DNA of 64,000 nt from Mycolicibacterium holsaticum DSM 44478 = JCM 12374 (GTDB lineage Bacteria > Actinomycetota > Actinomycetes > Mycobacteriales > Mycobacteriaceae): contig NZ_CP080998.1 of the NCBI RefSeq assembly GCF_019645835.1, forward strand, positions 5,559,715-5,623,714, read 5' to 3'. The notes below the pieces were generated by a model. It was not told the origin of the DNA, ran no database searches, and worked only from the letters and a program-made list of their open reading frames with translations. Positions within the stretch are counted from its first letter, which is position 1; each line of letters opens with the position of its first letter. Below, piece by piece: positions 28,148 through 36,685 of this stretch. The translations under genes were made by a program, and so were the position numbers.

Positions 28148-28627
28148 TCAGCGCGGCTGCAGGATGATCACCGGGATCTCGCGATCGGCCCAGGCCTGAT
28201 AGGTGTCGAAGTCCGCGTACGCCTCGACCAGCTTCGGCCACAGCCGCGCCCGCTGCTCGGGCGTCGCGGTCACTGCGCGCACCGCTCGGCGCTGCGAACC
28301 GATCTCGATGTGGGCGTCGGGGTTGGCGACCAGGTTGCGGTACCACTGCGGATCGGTGTCGCGCCCGCCCTGGGAGGCCACGACGATCACGTCGTCACCG
28401 TCGTTGATGAACACCAGCGGCGACACCAACTGCCTGCCGGACTTGCGGCCGGTGTGTTCGAGCAGCAGCGTCGGCACCGGCTTCGTGAACCCCGCGCCGA
28501 CCCGCCAGTTGGCGCCGATCTTTCCGCCGGTGCGGCGATACACCCACACGTGCGCCTTGCCCGCGTATTTCATCACGGTGGTGACGAACGGCGAGTTCAG
28601 CTGCTTGGGTTTGTTGTTGGGATCCAT
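28148..28627 (-). CDS. F420-dependent nitroreductase-family protein (DDN-like)
   Basis: The 159-residue product has the split beta-barrel fold of deazaflavin-dependent nitroreductases: KAHVWVYRRTGGKIG, VPTLLLEHTGRKSGRQLVSPL, VVASQGGRDTDPQWYRNLVANPDAHIEI split along the barrel, and RAVRAVTATPEQRARLW. Family members use F420H2 to reduce quinones or nitro compounds. The substrate is unknown. It ends 124 bp before the ferritin-like gene and starts 4 bp after the next split-barrel gene, suggesting one transcript. Confidence 0.88.
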   Translation of the reverse strand: MDPNNKPKQLNSPFVTTVMKYAGKAHVWVYRRTGGKIGANWRVGAGFTKPVPTLLLEHTGRKSGRQLVSPLVFINDGDDVIVVASQGGRDTDPQWYRNLVANPDAHIEIGSQRRAVRAVTATPEQRARLWPKLVEAYADFDTYQAWADREIPVIILQPR

Positions 28628-28631
28628 GAAA

Positions 28632-29132
28632 TCAACCTAGGTACTGTGCGGTGGTGCCGCCGAGCGGCATCTCGGGCATGCCGAGCTTGCGGTGGTCCCA
28701 GCTGCGGGTGCGGCTGGGCACCACCCGCACGCAGATACGGTTGCGCATCATCTGATCGACGAAGGGACGCATCTCCTCCGAGTAGGGCCCCGTGTAGCGC
28801 TCCCATACGCTGATGCCCACGCGCAGATTGGTGTCCGGGTCGTCGACGATCTCGGCCCGGCCCTCGATCGAGACGCCGCGCAGGGTGTCGTAGGTGTGGC
28901 CGTCCTCGATCATCACGGTCACCGTCGGGTTGCGACGCAGGTTGACGGCCTTCTGTGATTTGGCCTTGGTCTCGAACCAGATCTCCCCGTCGAGCACGCC
29001 GTACCACATGGCGACCAGGTGCGGCCGTCCGTCGGGCATCAGCGTGGCGAGGGTGGCGGTTCTACTGCGCTCGAGGTATTCGGCGATCTCGTCGTCGGAC
29101 ATGACGATCTTCGCGCGTTCGTTCTTGCCCAC
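28632..29132 (-). CDS. PPOX-class split-barrel flavin/F420-binding protein
   Basis: This 166-residue protein has pyridoxamine-5'-phosphate oxidase-like features: SRTATLATLMPDGRPHLVAMWY, IWFETKAKSQKAVNLRRNPTVTVMIE divided over two strands, and RGVSIEGRAEIVDD. Mycobacterial members commonly bind F420 rather than FMN. The GTG at 29132 is used; ATG 29102 (MSDDEIAEYL) is an alternative that would cost ten residues and leave the fold intact. Its position directly upstream of a DDN-like gene suggests a small redox operon. Confidence 0.85.
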   Translation of the reverse strand: MGKNERAKIVMSDDEIAEYLERSRTATLATLMPDGRPHLVAMWYGVLDGEIWFETKAKSQKAVNLRRNPTVTVMIEDGHTYDTLRGVSIEGRAEIVDDPDTNLRVGISVWERYTGPYSEEMRPFVDQMMRNRICVRVVPSRTRSWDHRKLGMPEMPLGGTTAQYLG

Positions 29133-29196
29133 GACACAGATACTTTCAGGTCGACGCGGCGGGGACGGTCACCGGGATGCCCTCGCGCGCGCCGCG

Positions 29197-30387
29197 TCAG
29201 CTCAACAGCATGACGTACTGCGCCGCCGTCAACTGCTGGGCGTCGAGCAGGTTGGGCCCGGCGGCCTCGATTGCATAGTGGTCTGCGGTGGCCAGGCAGT
29301 AGAAGCTGCGGTCCTCGAGCTGCATGCAGCGGCTGTCGGGCATGTTGCGCACCGGGTTGGCCGGCTTGGCCTTCGGCGACACCTCGTCGTAGAACTCGTC
29401 GACGACGGACTTGGCGCCCGCGGCGTCTTTCGCCTCGTAGACGCTGGCCTTGGCCATCGCCACCAGGTCGGTGCCGGTGTCGTCGAACAGCTTCGCCGAG
29501 CGGGTGGGATCGCTCTGGAAATGCAGCGCGCCCCGTCGCTCGTAGGTGGTGTCCTTGGTCAACATCGGATCGGGGGTCTGCAGCGGAATCACCCGCGCCA
29601 GCAAGCCGGTCGGATCGATGCTGATGTCGGCGAACTCGGAGGGGTCGGTGGCACGGAAGCGGTCGATCTCGGGGCCCTGCAGGTCCAGTGTCTTGGCGAC
29701 CAGCTCACCGGCCTGATCGGCGCTATCGGCCGATTGCGCGAGCTGCATCAGCACGTACGGGCCATGGGCGACGAACGAGCGCACCGCGTACCGTTTGCCG
29801 GCCTGGCGATCGATCGCGGTGTAGGTGTTGGCCTTGGCGTCGGAATGTCCGGGGATGGTCACCGTCTGCGCCGGTCCGTCGGCGCCCTGCTGCTGCATCG
29901 CCGACTCGCCGAGGGCTGTTGCCGCGGCGGTCGCCGCTTCGTCGTCGGGGAACCGCAGGACCGCGTTCAACAACAGCTTCTCGTCCTTTTCGGTGCGGGC
30001 CGTCGCGAACCCGTTGATGAAGTTGTGCCGGCCCGCCACCACGCCGAGCTCGCCGGGACCGATCAGCGCGAGTGCCTGGGCCTTGGGCAGCACCATGGCG
30101 CCGAACCCGAACCAGTCCGTCAGCGCCGGGTCCACCTCCCACGGCCCGATGACGTGGTTGGCCATGCGCTGCGCTTCGATGACCATGCCGCGCAGCGGGT
30201 CCCCCGCCACGCCGAGCGGCTTACTGGGTTCGGTCGGGTACGCGCCGACGTCGAGCCGATCGAAGTCGAGTGCGCCCTGCGCGCCCGTCGCCTTCATCGG
30301 GGTTCCGGCGACCACCGAACTGCACCCCGCCGACAGCATCGCGATTGCAAACAGGACTACAAGAAGTGGCTGGCGCATCAATGGCAA
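29197..30387 (-). CDS. Probable lipoprotein, 396 aa
   Basis: The N-terminus is a lipoprotein signal peptide: MPLMRQPLLVVLFAIAML, then the lipobox LSAGC with cysteine about residue 22, so the product should be lipidated and anchored outside the membrane. The mature part is a large mixed alpha/beta domain found in a paralogous mycobacterial lipoprotein group. It contains GRHNFINGFATARTEKDEK, a repeat of the same kind of domain in the second half, and two late cysteines (SRCMQ and FYCLA) that may form a disulfide. Function is unknown. A start three codons later (MRQ) is equally acceptable. Confidence 0.8.
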   Translation of the reverse strand: MPLMRQPLLVVLFAIAMLSAGCSSVVAGTPMKATGAQGALDFDRLDVGAYPTEPSKPLGVAGDPLRGMVIEAQRMANHVIGPWEVDPALTDWFGFGAMVLPKAQALALIGPGELGVVAGRHNFINGFATARTEKDEKLLLNAVLRFPDDEAATAAATALGESAMQQQGADGPAQTVTIPGHSDAKANTYTAIDRQAGKRYAVRSFVAHGPYVLMQLAQSADSADQAGELVAKTLDLQGPEIDRFRATDPSEFADISIDPTGLLARVIPLQTPDPMLTKDTTYERRGALHFQSDPTRSAKLFDDTGTDLVAMAKASVYEAKDAAGAKSVVDEFYDEVSPKAKPANPVRNMPDSRCMQLEDRSFYCLATADHYAIEAAGPNLLDAQQLTAAQYVMLLS

Positions 30388-30388
30388 C

Positions 30389-30667
30389 CTACAGCGCAGC
30401 GAAGTAGAAACCCAGCAGCAGCCCGAAGACCACGACCAACCATCCGTTCGTGGTGACCTTGAGCCAGGCGGGCGCCTGGCGCACCTCCATGAAATGCCAT
30501 ATCACCAACTGGGTCTTGACCGCCGCGATCAGCAGGACGACGACGGTGACCGTGGCGTTGATGTGGTGTGCCTGGCCGCCGTCCCGGGCAGTCAGCCACG
30601 ACGCCACCGTCACCGCGGTGAGCACCGCCCACACGACGGTCAGCGGATGGCGAAGATAGGCCGTCAC
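30389..30667 (-). CDS. Cytochrome oxidase subunit IV-like small membrane protein
   Basis: This 92-residue protein has three hydrophobic helices (HPLTVVWAVLTAVTVASWL, ATVTVVVLLIAAVKTQLVIW and NGWLVVVFGLLLGFYF) with the KTQLVIWHFMEVR segment typical of the prokaryotic oxidase subunit IV/NorF group. The subunit I these proteins normally accompany is not encoded nearby. It begins with GTG 4 nt after the subunit III-like stop, as the last gene of a four-gene membrane operon. Confidence 0.8.
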   Translation of the reverse strand: MTAYLRHPLTVVWAVLTAVTVASWLTARDGGQAHHINATVTVVVLLIAAVKTQLVIWHFMEVRQAPAWLKVTTNGWLVVVFGLLLGFYFAAL

Positions 30668-30671
30668 AGGA

Positions 30672-31280
30672 TCACCTCATCAGGTAGAGCAGCGCGAACA
30701 GCACGAGCCATAACAGGTCGACCATGTGCCAGTACGTTGCACCGGTCTCCACCAGCGACATTCGGGGTGCGGCTGGGCCTTGAAGGCTGCGCGCGACGAA
30801 GTACAGGATCACCAGCCCGAGGAACACATGGCACAGGTGCATGCCCGTCATCACGTAGTAGAACATGAAGAACAGGTTGGTTCCCGGCGTCAAACCGGCG
30901 GTGATCTCCGGGATGTACTCGAACGCCTTGAGCACCGGGAAGGCCGCGCCGCCGGCCAGCGCGAGACAGAACAGCCGGTAGGCATCGGTGGCCTTGCCGG
31001 CGCGGGCCGCCGACGTGCCGAGCGCGACGAACAGCGAACTGGTCAGCAGCACAACGGTATTGACCGCACCGATGTTGTAGTTCAGCTTCGCCTGGCTGGC
31101 CAGGAACAGCTCCTGGTGCTGACCGCGGTAGTACATGTAGACCACGAAGTACACGCCGAAGATGATCAGGTCGCCGATGACGAAGAACCACATGCTCGAC
31201 TCACCGGGAAGATGGCTGCGCACCAGCGATTTTCGCGACCCGAGTCCGCTCGGGCTCGGGACCGTGGTGACCTCGGTCAT
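30672..31280 (-). CDS. Cytochrome oxidase subunit III-like (NorE-type) membrane protein
   Basis: This 202-residue protein has five membrane helices and the subunit III pattern ESSMWFFVIGDLIIFG, NTVVLLTSSLFVALG, FEYIPEI, and TGMHLCHVFLGLVIL with ATYWHMVDLLWLVLF at the C-terminus. Five helices and short loops fit the NorE-like group. It begins at ATG 31280, overlapping the previous gene by 4 bp. In heme-copper oxidases subunit III assists proton uptake and stability but is not catalytic. No subunit I or II gene lies in the window. Confidence 0.85.
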   Translation of the reverse strand: MTEVTTVPSPSGLGSRKSLVRSHLPGESSMWFFVIGDLIIFGVYFVVYMYYRGQHQELFLASQAKLNYNIGAVNTVVLLTSSLFVALGTSAARAGKATDAYRLFCLALAGGAAFPVLKAFEYIPEITAGLTPGTNLFFMFYYVMTGMHLCHVFLGLVILYFVARSLQGPAAPRMSLVETGATYWHMVDLLWLVLFALLYLMR

Positions 31281-32041
31281 GCGATCGCCCCCGCGTCGGC
31301 GGCCGGTTCGATCCGGGCGTTGTCGAGCTCGTGCTCGGGCTGGTCTCTGATCGCCCGGTAGATGCAGAAATACACGATCATCTGCCACGGCACATACAGC
31401 GCCATCGCGAACCAGAACGTCATCAACCCGTTCCAGGCGAACGGGCCGGACTTGGCGATCCAGACCGGTGCGGCCATCAGCTCGGTCACGTACTGCCAGA
31501 CGGTGTAGTAGCCAAGCCATTTCGGCAGGATGTTGTTCTGGTCGAGGATAATGGCCAGACCGAAGGCCATCCACATGATGCAGAAGCATCCCAGCGAACC
31601 GATGAAGGCCAGGTAGCCGAAGTCGTAGAGCATCGCCAGGATCGCCGGATCGTAGCCGGGACGAAACGCGCCCAGCCCGAAGCAGAACATCGCGAAGAGC
31701 ATCCCGACGATGGTGCCCGTCATCGAGCCCATCAGCACGCTGTAGCGCAGCACCGGGCTGACCGACATGCGCCGGATCTGGTTGAGATAACTGGCGTTGG
31801 CTACCGGCGCCAGTCCGAACACCAATATCAGGATGGCGCAGGCGATCAGCAGGTTCGGCGACTGCATGAACGCGACCATGTCGGCTTGGGAAGCGCTCGG
31901 CGACCGCGGCGGCATCATCCAGCTCAGCGGGACGAAGACCAACCCGAACAGGCTGAAGAACACCGGCACCGACCAGAACGCGATCCACTGATCCAGCTTC
32001 TTTGACCGGCGCCACCCGGCGGACGCGGCGCTCGTGGTCAT
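31277..32041 (-). CDS. Polytopic membrane protein of unknown function (paralogue A)
   Basis: This 254-residue protein has six to seven hydrophobic helices and a C-terminal cytoplasmic tail. The motif SGPFAWNGLMTFW near the end corresponds to SGPLAWDGVLSFH in the next gene, and both contain a GAFRP/AAFRP segment, so the two are paralogues. I do not recognise a named family. Overlaps of 4 bp on both sides indicate coupled translation with the oxidase-like genes, so it may be a partner subunit of a membrane redox or transport complex. Confidence 0.8.
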   Translation of the reverse strand: MTTSAASAGWRRSKKLDQWIAFWSVPVFFSLFGLVFVPLSWMMPPRSPSASQADMVAFMQSPNLLIACAILILVFGLAPVANASYLNQIRRMSVSPVLRYSVLMGSMTGTIVGMLFAMFCFGLGAFRPGYDPAILAMLYDFGYLAFIGSLGCFCIMWMAFGLAIILDQNNILPKWLGYYTVWQYVTELMAAPVWIAKSGPFAWNGLMTFWFAMALYVPWQMIVYFCIYRAIRDQPEHELDNARIEPAADAGAIA

Positions 32042-32757
32042 ACGAGCGCCTCCTGCTCCTCACCCTGGCGGTTGACCACACCGACGAGGACCACGAACAT
32101 CACGACGATGTAGCACGCAAACACACTGAGGCGCAGGTGAAATGACAGCACGCCGTCCCACGCCAGCGGCCCGGACTTGTGCAGGATCGAGAATGCGCTC
32201 GGCACCAGCAGCGCCGCGGCGGCGATGTTGAAGTGCGCCACCCAGCGCGGGAAGACCGGATCGGGCCGGTCGTCCAGGTAGATGCTGAGGGCCAGGCAGA
32301 GGTTCTGCACGACGATGGTGCCGACCGGCGCGATGAAGAAGAACCACGCCATGTCGTTGAGCAGGCTGATCAACTGCGGGTCGCGCTCGGGTCGAAACGC
32401 CGCCATCCCCCAGCAGTAGTCGGCCAGGATGAACGCGGTGAGGCCCACGCCGACGCAGAGAATATAGGCGTAGGTGAAGACGTTGCTCGACGTGCCGATG
32501 CGCGACATCTGCACGGCGGTGACGGCGAACAGCGGCACCAGTGAGCACGCGATGAGATTGCACAGGATCGCCACCCCGAGGATGCCCGTGGTGTTCTCGG
32601 CGAAGAACGCGGCCACCTGCTCGGGGGTCAAGGTCGGCGACAGCGGCGCCGAGAACACCGGAAACATGAAGTAGGCAAGCACGAACAGCGCCGCTGCCGG
32701 CGGCACCGTCCACAACAGGATGCGCTGGCCCCTGGTGTTCATCGCAGATGTCGTCAT
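32038..32757 (-). CDS. Polytopic membrane protein of unknown function (paralogue B)
   Basis: This 239-residue protein has about seven membrane helices. It carries SGPLAWDGVLSFHLRLSVF near the C-terminus and AAFRPERDPQLISLLNDMAWF, parallel to GAFRPGYDPAILAMLYDFGYL in the downstream gene, which shows common descent. It is the first gene of the operon, overlaps the next by ATGA, and faces a TetR gene across a 243-bp divergent region. Function is unknown. Confidence 0.8.
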   Translation of the reverse strand: MTTSAMNTRGQRILLWTVPPAAALFVLAYFMFPVFSAPLSPTLTPEQVAAFFAENTTGILGVAILCNLIACSLVPLFAVTAVQMSRIGTSSNVFTYAYILCVGVGLTAFILADYCWGMAAFRPERDPQLISLLNDMAWFFFIAPVGTIVVQNLCLALSIYLDDRPDPVFPRWVAHFNIAAAALLVPSAFSILHKSGPLAWDGVLSFHLRLSVFACYIVVMFVVLVGVVNRQGEEQEALV

Positions 32758-33000
32758 CGCTGGTCCGCCTGTCTGGATGTGCTGGCACCTCGGTCGGCCG
32801 GTTGCGTCGGCACCGTCATAGGTCTAGCACGGTCGCTGACAGATGACAACGAAAGGCGCGGCCAGGCTCGTGTCCACACTGTCGGCATAGGCGGATGGAC
32901 TGGGGGTTATGCGCCGTGATTCGCGGTGTTGTCGCATGGCCGTCAGTGCAGTTTCAGTGACAATGGTCAGCGGATCGGTTTTGTACGGCACAATGGGCGC
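32758..33000 (+). promoter_or_regulatory. Divergent control region for the membrane operon and tetR gene
   Basis: This 243-bp stretch separates the leftward membrane operon from the rightward TetR gene. It contains a short dyad TGAC-AATG-GTCA at 32958-32969, about 30 bp before the tetR GTG, which could be part of an operator; the half-sites are short and not extended. No ribosome-binding site is obvious before the GTG, so leaderless translation is possible. Confidence 0.4.
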
Positions 33001-33603
33001 GTGCAGGACAGTGCGACCCGGCGGGAAACTCAGCGCGAAAACACCCGCGCGCGGCTACTGGACGCCGCCATCGTGGAGTTCCAGCGGGCCGGCGCCCAGT
33101 CGGCCGACATCAACGCCATCGTCAAGGCGGCCGGGGTGGCGCGCAGTACCTTCTACTTCCACTTTCCGACCAAGGAGCACGTGCTGCTCGAGTTGATCCG
33201 GCGAGACGAGACGCAACTCGCCAACGAACTGGGCCCGTTCCTCGACACCCGCCCGAACCTGCCCGCCGTGTTGAAGACGATCGTCGAGTTGATACTGGAC
33301 CTGGAAAGCCGTTGGGGCACATCGCTGTTCCGCGACGTCATCGGCCTCTACTTCTCACCGACCCTGCCGGAGCGAGAACAGTGGACCAACCACCCGATAT
33401 TCGTGCTGCTCGCCGCGGAGATCGAACGCGCACGCATCCGCGGCGAGCTCTACGACGACGTCGACGCCTACCACAGCGCGGCGTTCTTCTTCCTCGGCGT
33501 CTACGCCCTGCTGACCACCGTCGGAGAATTCCGATCCGAACGCGACCTTGCACTGGAGAAGTTCGTCAAGAGCACGCTGCGCAGCCTGCAACCAGGGACG
33601 TAG
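33001..33603 (+). CDS. TetR-family transcriptional regulator
   Basis: The N-terminal HTH is clear: RARLLDAAIVEFQRAGAQSADINAIVKAAGVARSTFYFHFPTKEHVL across the first three helices. The remaining ~130 residues are the helical ligand-binding and dimer domain. GTG 33001 gives 200 residues; the frame is open to 32926 without better support. Its divergent position suggests that it represses the four-gene membrane operon and itself. The ligand is unknown. Confidence 0.9.
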   Translation: MQDSATRRETQRENTRARLLDAAIVEFQRAGAQSADINAIVKAAGVARSTFYFHFPTKEHVLLELIRRDETQLANELGPFLDTRPNLPAVLKTIVELILDLESRWGTSLFRDVIGLYFSPTLPEREQWTNHPIFVLLAAEIERARIRGELYDDVDAYHSAAFFFLGVYALLTTVGEFRSERDLALEKFVKSTLRSLQPGT

Positions 33604-33800
33604 CTACTCGGCGACAGCGGTGTCGAAACCTGTTTCGGCCAGAACATCCATGGCGATCCACGGAATCATCCACACTTTCGCGTGTTCTAACGAGGTATGA
33701 ACACTGAAACGTTCCTGGTTCTTGGCACGAGGGGAAAGAGCGGCCGCACCGTCGCCGCGCGATTGCGGCTCCGCGGCCGGCAGGCGGGAGTGTGGTCGCG

Positions 33801-34220
33801 GTGAGCGCACACTTCACCGCCGAGGATCGAGAGCTACTCGAGCGGCCGCTGCACGGGTTCTTCACCGTGGCTGCCGGGCCGACGCCGCCGCAACCCAGAC
33901 CGGTCTGGTTCGAGGTGACCCGCGACGGCGCACTCCAATTGTTCACCGCGCCAGACACTCCCAAGGTGCGGCAGCTGGAGCGTGACGGCCGGGCATCGCT
34001 GGTCGTCGCCGCGCCGGTGGGCGAGCGTGAGCGTTGGGTGTCGGCCACCGGACCGACCACGATGGAACGCGACGGGGCGCGCGAACTGGTGGAACGGCTG
34101 GGGGCTCGTTACTGGGACACGACGGATCCGGTGCGCGCCAACGAACTCGCCGCGATGCTCGCCGAAGACTGGGTGCGCATCGTCATCCATCCGGAGAAGG
34201 TCAGCCGCGCGGCGATCTGA
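33801..34220 (+). CDS. PPOX-like split-barrel protein
   Basis: This ~139-residue protein has a flavin-reductase/pyridoxamine-oxidase-like barrel: GFFTVAAGPTPPQPRPVWFEV, LQLFTAPDTPKVRQLERDGR divided over adjacent strands, ASLVVAAP and ERWVSATGPTTME. Cofactor could be FMN or F420. GTG 33801 is chosen because gggag lies at a proper distance; GTG 33792 would be too close to it. It is convergent with the universal stress protein, the stops being 3 bp apart. Confidence 0.72.
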   Translation: MSAHFTAEDRELLERPLHGFFTVAAGPTPPQPRPVWFEVTRDGALQLFTAPDTPKVRQLERDGRASLVVAAPVGERERWVSATGPTTMERDGARELVERLGARYWDTTDPVRANELAAMLAEDWVRIVIHPEKVSRAAI

Positions 34221-34223
34221 CCG

Positions 34224-34847
34224 TCACCGCTTCTTGGTCGAGTCCACGACGAGCACCGGCACCGGGGAATGCTCGAGCAGGTAGGAGGAGACGCTGCCGA
34301 TCAGCGCGCGGGTGAGGCCCCGGCCGCGGCGGCCGACGACAACGACGTCGGCGTCGAGCTGTCTGGCGAAGTGGGCCAACGCTTCTGCGGGGGCACCGAC
34401 GAGCACTTCGTGCCGTGGCGGGGTGGCTGCCGGTTCGACGTCGGCTGCGATGGAGGTCAGTCGTTCCTTGGCCGAGGTGATACCCGTTCGTTCGGGATCC
34501 TCTGCCGCCTCGTACGGGACGACCTCGGCGAGAACGAACTCACCTGTGCCGGCGAACAAACGCGTCGCCGCGTCGAGCGCCGCGGCCGCTTGAGCTGATC
34601 CGTCTAAGCCCACGAGGATTCGTGGCGCGGTGGGCGCCGACCGCTCACTTGGGTCACTGGGAGAGGCGCGGCGCGGCCCGCCGCGATCCGCGAGTTCCAA
34701 CGCGATCGGCACGAAGATCGGGCCGAGCATCAGGGCGATCGGAATCCAGCGGAGGTCGTGGCCCCGTCGAGCCAGCCAAATTCCGGTGATCGCACCGGTG
34801 AGGAGCCAAACCACCAGGAACGCGGTGGTGAGACGGAATGTGTCCAT
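34224..34847 (-). CDS. Membrane-anchored universal stress protein
   Basis: This 207-residue protein has two N-terminal hydrophobic helices ([21 protein letters not shown] and [19 protein letters not shown], divided by a short basic loop). A linker follows, then a UspA domain from about residue 75 ([20 protein letters not shown]). The ATP-binding signature is present as [22 protein letters not shown]. Most Usp proteins are soluble, so the membrane anchor is unusual and suggests sensing or binding at the inner face of the membrane. It is divergent from the quinone oxidoreductase gene. Confidence 0.82.
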   Translation of the reverse strand: MDTFRLTTAFLVVWLLTGAITGIWLARRGHDLRWIPIALMLGPIFVPIALELADRGGPRRASPSDPSERSAPTAPRILVGLDGSAQAAAALDAATRLFAGTGEFVLAEVVPYEAAEDPERTGITSAKERLTSIAADVEPAATPPRHEVLVGAPAEALAHFARQLDADVVVVGRRGRGLTRALIGSVSSYLLEHSPVPVLVVDSTKKR

Positions 34848-35067
34848 AGCTGTTGCGCTCCCAGTGCAGCCTTCCGGTCCAAACCAACTCGCTGCGACCC
34901 CTCACGGTGTCACAGCGCTGTCGCCGATGGAGCACCGTGCGACGGTCGTGTCACTATCCTCGCGGATATTGGCATTGTCGCCGTTGGCGTGTGTATCGCG
35001 CCGCGACATTGCCAGCGAACCGCTCGTCCCGGCGCGTCGCACCCAGAACACGGTGAGGAACACCGCT

Positions 35068-36075
35068 ATGACTGATCCGATGAAGGCCGTCGTGCTCACC
35101 CGTTTCGGAGGAGTCGATGCCTTCGAGGTGCGCGACGTCGCCGTACCGCAGGTCGAACCTCGCCAGGTGCGGGTGCGCGTCCACGCGACCGCCGTCAACC
35201 CGCTCGACTATCAGATCCGCCGCGGCGACTACGCGGATCAGGTTCCGCTGCCGGCGATCATCGGGCACGACATCTCCGGCGTGGTCGAGGAAGTCGGATC
35301 CCACGTGACCGAGTTCCGCGCCGGCGATGCGGTGTACTACACACCACGGATCTTCGGTGGTCCCGGTTCCTACGCCGAGCAGCACGTCGCCGACGTCGAG
35401 CTCGTCGGCCGGAAGCCGGAGAACCTCAGTCACCTGGAGGCGGCGAGCCTGACTCTCGTCGGCGGAACCGTCTGGGAGTCTCTGGTGACGCGCGCTCAGC
35501 TCACCGTCGCGGAGACCATCCTCATCCATGGCGGCGCGGGCGGTGTCGGCACGATCGCCATCCAGGTCGCGAAGGCGATCGGCGCGCGGGTGATCACTAC
35601 CGCGAGAGCCGGCGACCATGAGTTTGTGCGCGCTCTCGGAGCGGACGCGGCCATCGACTACGCGTCGACCGATTACGTCGATGCCGTGGCCGAGCTGACG
35701 CGAGGCAAGGGCGTCGACGTCGTCTTCGACACGATCGGTGGTGATGCGCTCACCCGAAGCCCGCACACGCTAGCCGACTCCGGACGCGTCGTCAGCATCG
35801 TCGACCTCGCGGAGCCGCAGAACCTCATCGAGGCGTGGGGCAAGAACGCCGCCTATCACTTCGTCTTCACCCGACAGAACCGAGGGAAGCTGGACGCGCT
35901 CACCACGCTGGTCGAGCGTGGCCTCGTCAAGCCGGTCATCGGCGCGACTCTTCCGCTCGCTCGCATGGGCGAGGCTCACGAACTCCTGGAGAACAGGCGC
36001 TCGTATGCACTGCGCGGCAAGGTCGCGATCGATGTGGCGGGCGAAACTGTCGCGATTCGCCCTCGCATCTCGTAG
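35068..36075 (+). CDS. NADPH:quinone oxidoreductase-like MDR protein
   Basis: This medium-chain dehydrogenase/reductase is 335 residues from ATG 35068 after a gtgagga site. It has the GroES-like N-terminal domain ([29 protein letters not shown]) and a Rossmann domain with [20 protein letters not shown] and [11 protein letters not shown]. The catalytic zinc ligands of alcohol dehydrogenases are absent, as in the zeta-crystallin/quinone reductase group. The substrate is unknown. The frame is open far upstream, but that part is antisense to the universal stress protein. Confidence 0.87.
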   Translation: MTDPMKAVVLTRFGGVDAFEVRDVAVPQVEPRQVRVRVHATAVNPLDYQIRRGDYADQVPLPAIIGHDISGVVEEVGSHVTEFRAGDAVYYTPRIFGGPGSYAEQHVADVELVGRKPENLSHLEAASLTLVGGTVWESLVTRAQLTVAETILIHGGAGGVGTIAIQVAKAIGARVITTARAGDHEFVRALGADAAIDYASTDYVDAVAELTRGKGVDVVFDTIGGDALTRSPHTLADSGRVVSIVDLAEPQNLIEAWGKNAAYHFVFTRQNRGKLDALTTLVERGLVKPVIGATLPLARMGEAHELLENRRSYALRGKVAIDVAGETVAIRPRIS

Positions 36076-36143
36076 CGAAACGCTTCAGTCACTCGGGCAC
36101 TGACGGCGGTGGTCAGCTTCACCAGGAGAAGGTGGCCCGGCCC

Positions 36144-36230
36144 AAAGCACACCCCGCCGGACCCATCGCACACTCCCGCATCCGTCACGACACCGTCGAC
36201 CAATTCGGCAAGCTCACCCTGCGCACGGCG
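36144..36230 (+). pseudogene. Remnant of an IS481-like transposase C-terminus
   Basis: In one frame this stretch encodes AHSRIRHDTVDQFGKLTLR, which resembles the late C-terminal region of IS481-family transposases (an R-x-R-x-D-x-V/I-D-x-x-G-x-V/L-T-L-R pattern). It is cut off on both sides: no DDE catalytic domain lies upstream, and the following sequence diverges. It sits between the quinone oxidoreductase gene and tRNA-Leu and marks a decayed insertion. The identification rests on about 25 residues. Confidence 0.45.
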
Positions 36231-36260
36231 GCCGACCGCAACTACTGGCGCAACCAACAG

Positions 36261-36285
36261 AAAAGCCCCGGCCGACGGCCGGGGC
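36261..36285 (-). terminator. Terminator of the leftward tRNA-Leu transcript
   Basis: A 9-bp perfect stem (gccccggcc with ggccggggc) closes a 3-nt loop at 36265-36285. Read leftward it is followed by TTTT (36261-36264), so it fits an intrinsic terminator for the tRNA-Leu gene 62 bp upstream. Confidence 0.75.
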
Positions 36286-36346
36286 GATCTGCATCCGATG
36301 ACTCGACTCACGTGTAACCCATGACCCGAACTCACCACAGTGTGTG

Positions 36347-36429
36347 TGGGCGAAGGGGGACTTGAACCCCCACGTCCCGAAGGACACTGGCACCTGAAGC
36401 CAGCGCGTCTGCCATTCCGCCACTCGCCC
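36347..36429 (-). tRNA. tRNA-Leu (anticodon CAG)
   Basis: The reverse strand folds into a class II tRNA. Acceptor GGGCGAG pairs with TTCGCCC, the anticodon arm is CTGGC-TTCAGGT-GCCAG with anticodon CAG, and there is a long variable arm (gtccttcgggac) and a T arm (gggggttcaagtccccc). About 83 nt without CCA. The position next to fhaA is conserved in mycobacteria. Confidence 0.95.
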
Positions 36430-36685
36430 CAACAACCGGGGGAGCCTATCACGCAAGCCCCACGGCCCCTCAACCGTACCGATGCCCCGCAGGGGCCGCC
36501 AACCTGCACCGACAGCTTTTCGCTCAGGCCGCTGAGCTGCCTGAATTCAATTCTCACAATTCTGTTGGTCCCGCAGGCCTGCGCTGGGCCGATACCATGC
36601 AACTGAGCGATGTGGCCAGCGACACGCTGGTGGTCAAAGTCGTGAGCAGGATCGACGGATATCAACGAGTGAGGCGGGCGGTGAC

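Noticed and set aside
36261..36285. Terminator for the rightward quinone oxidoreductase gene
   Set aside because: The T run follows the stem only on the reverse strand, so it fits the tRNA-Leu transcript.
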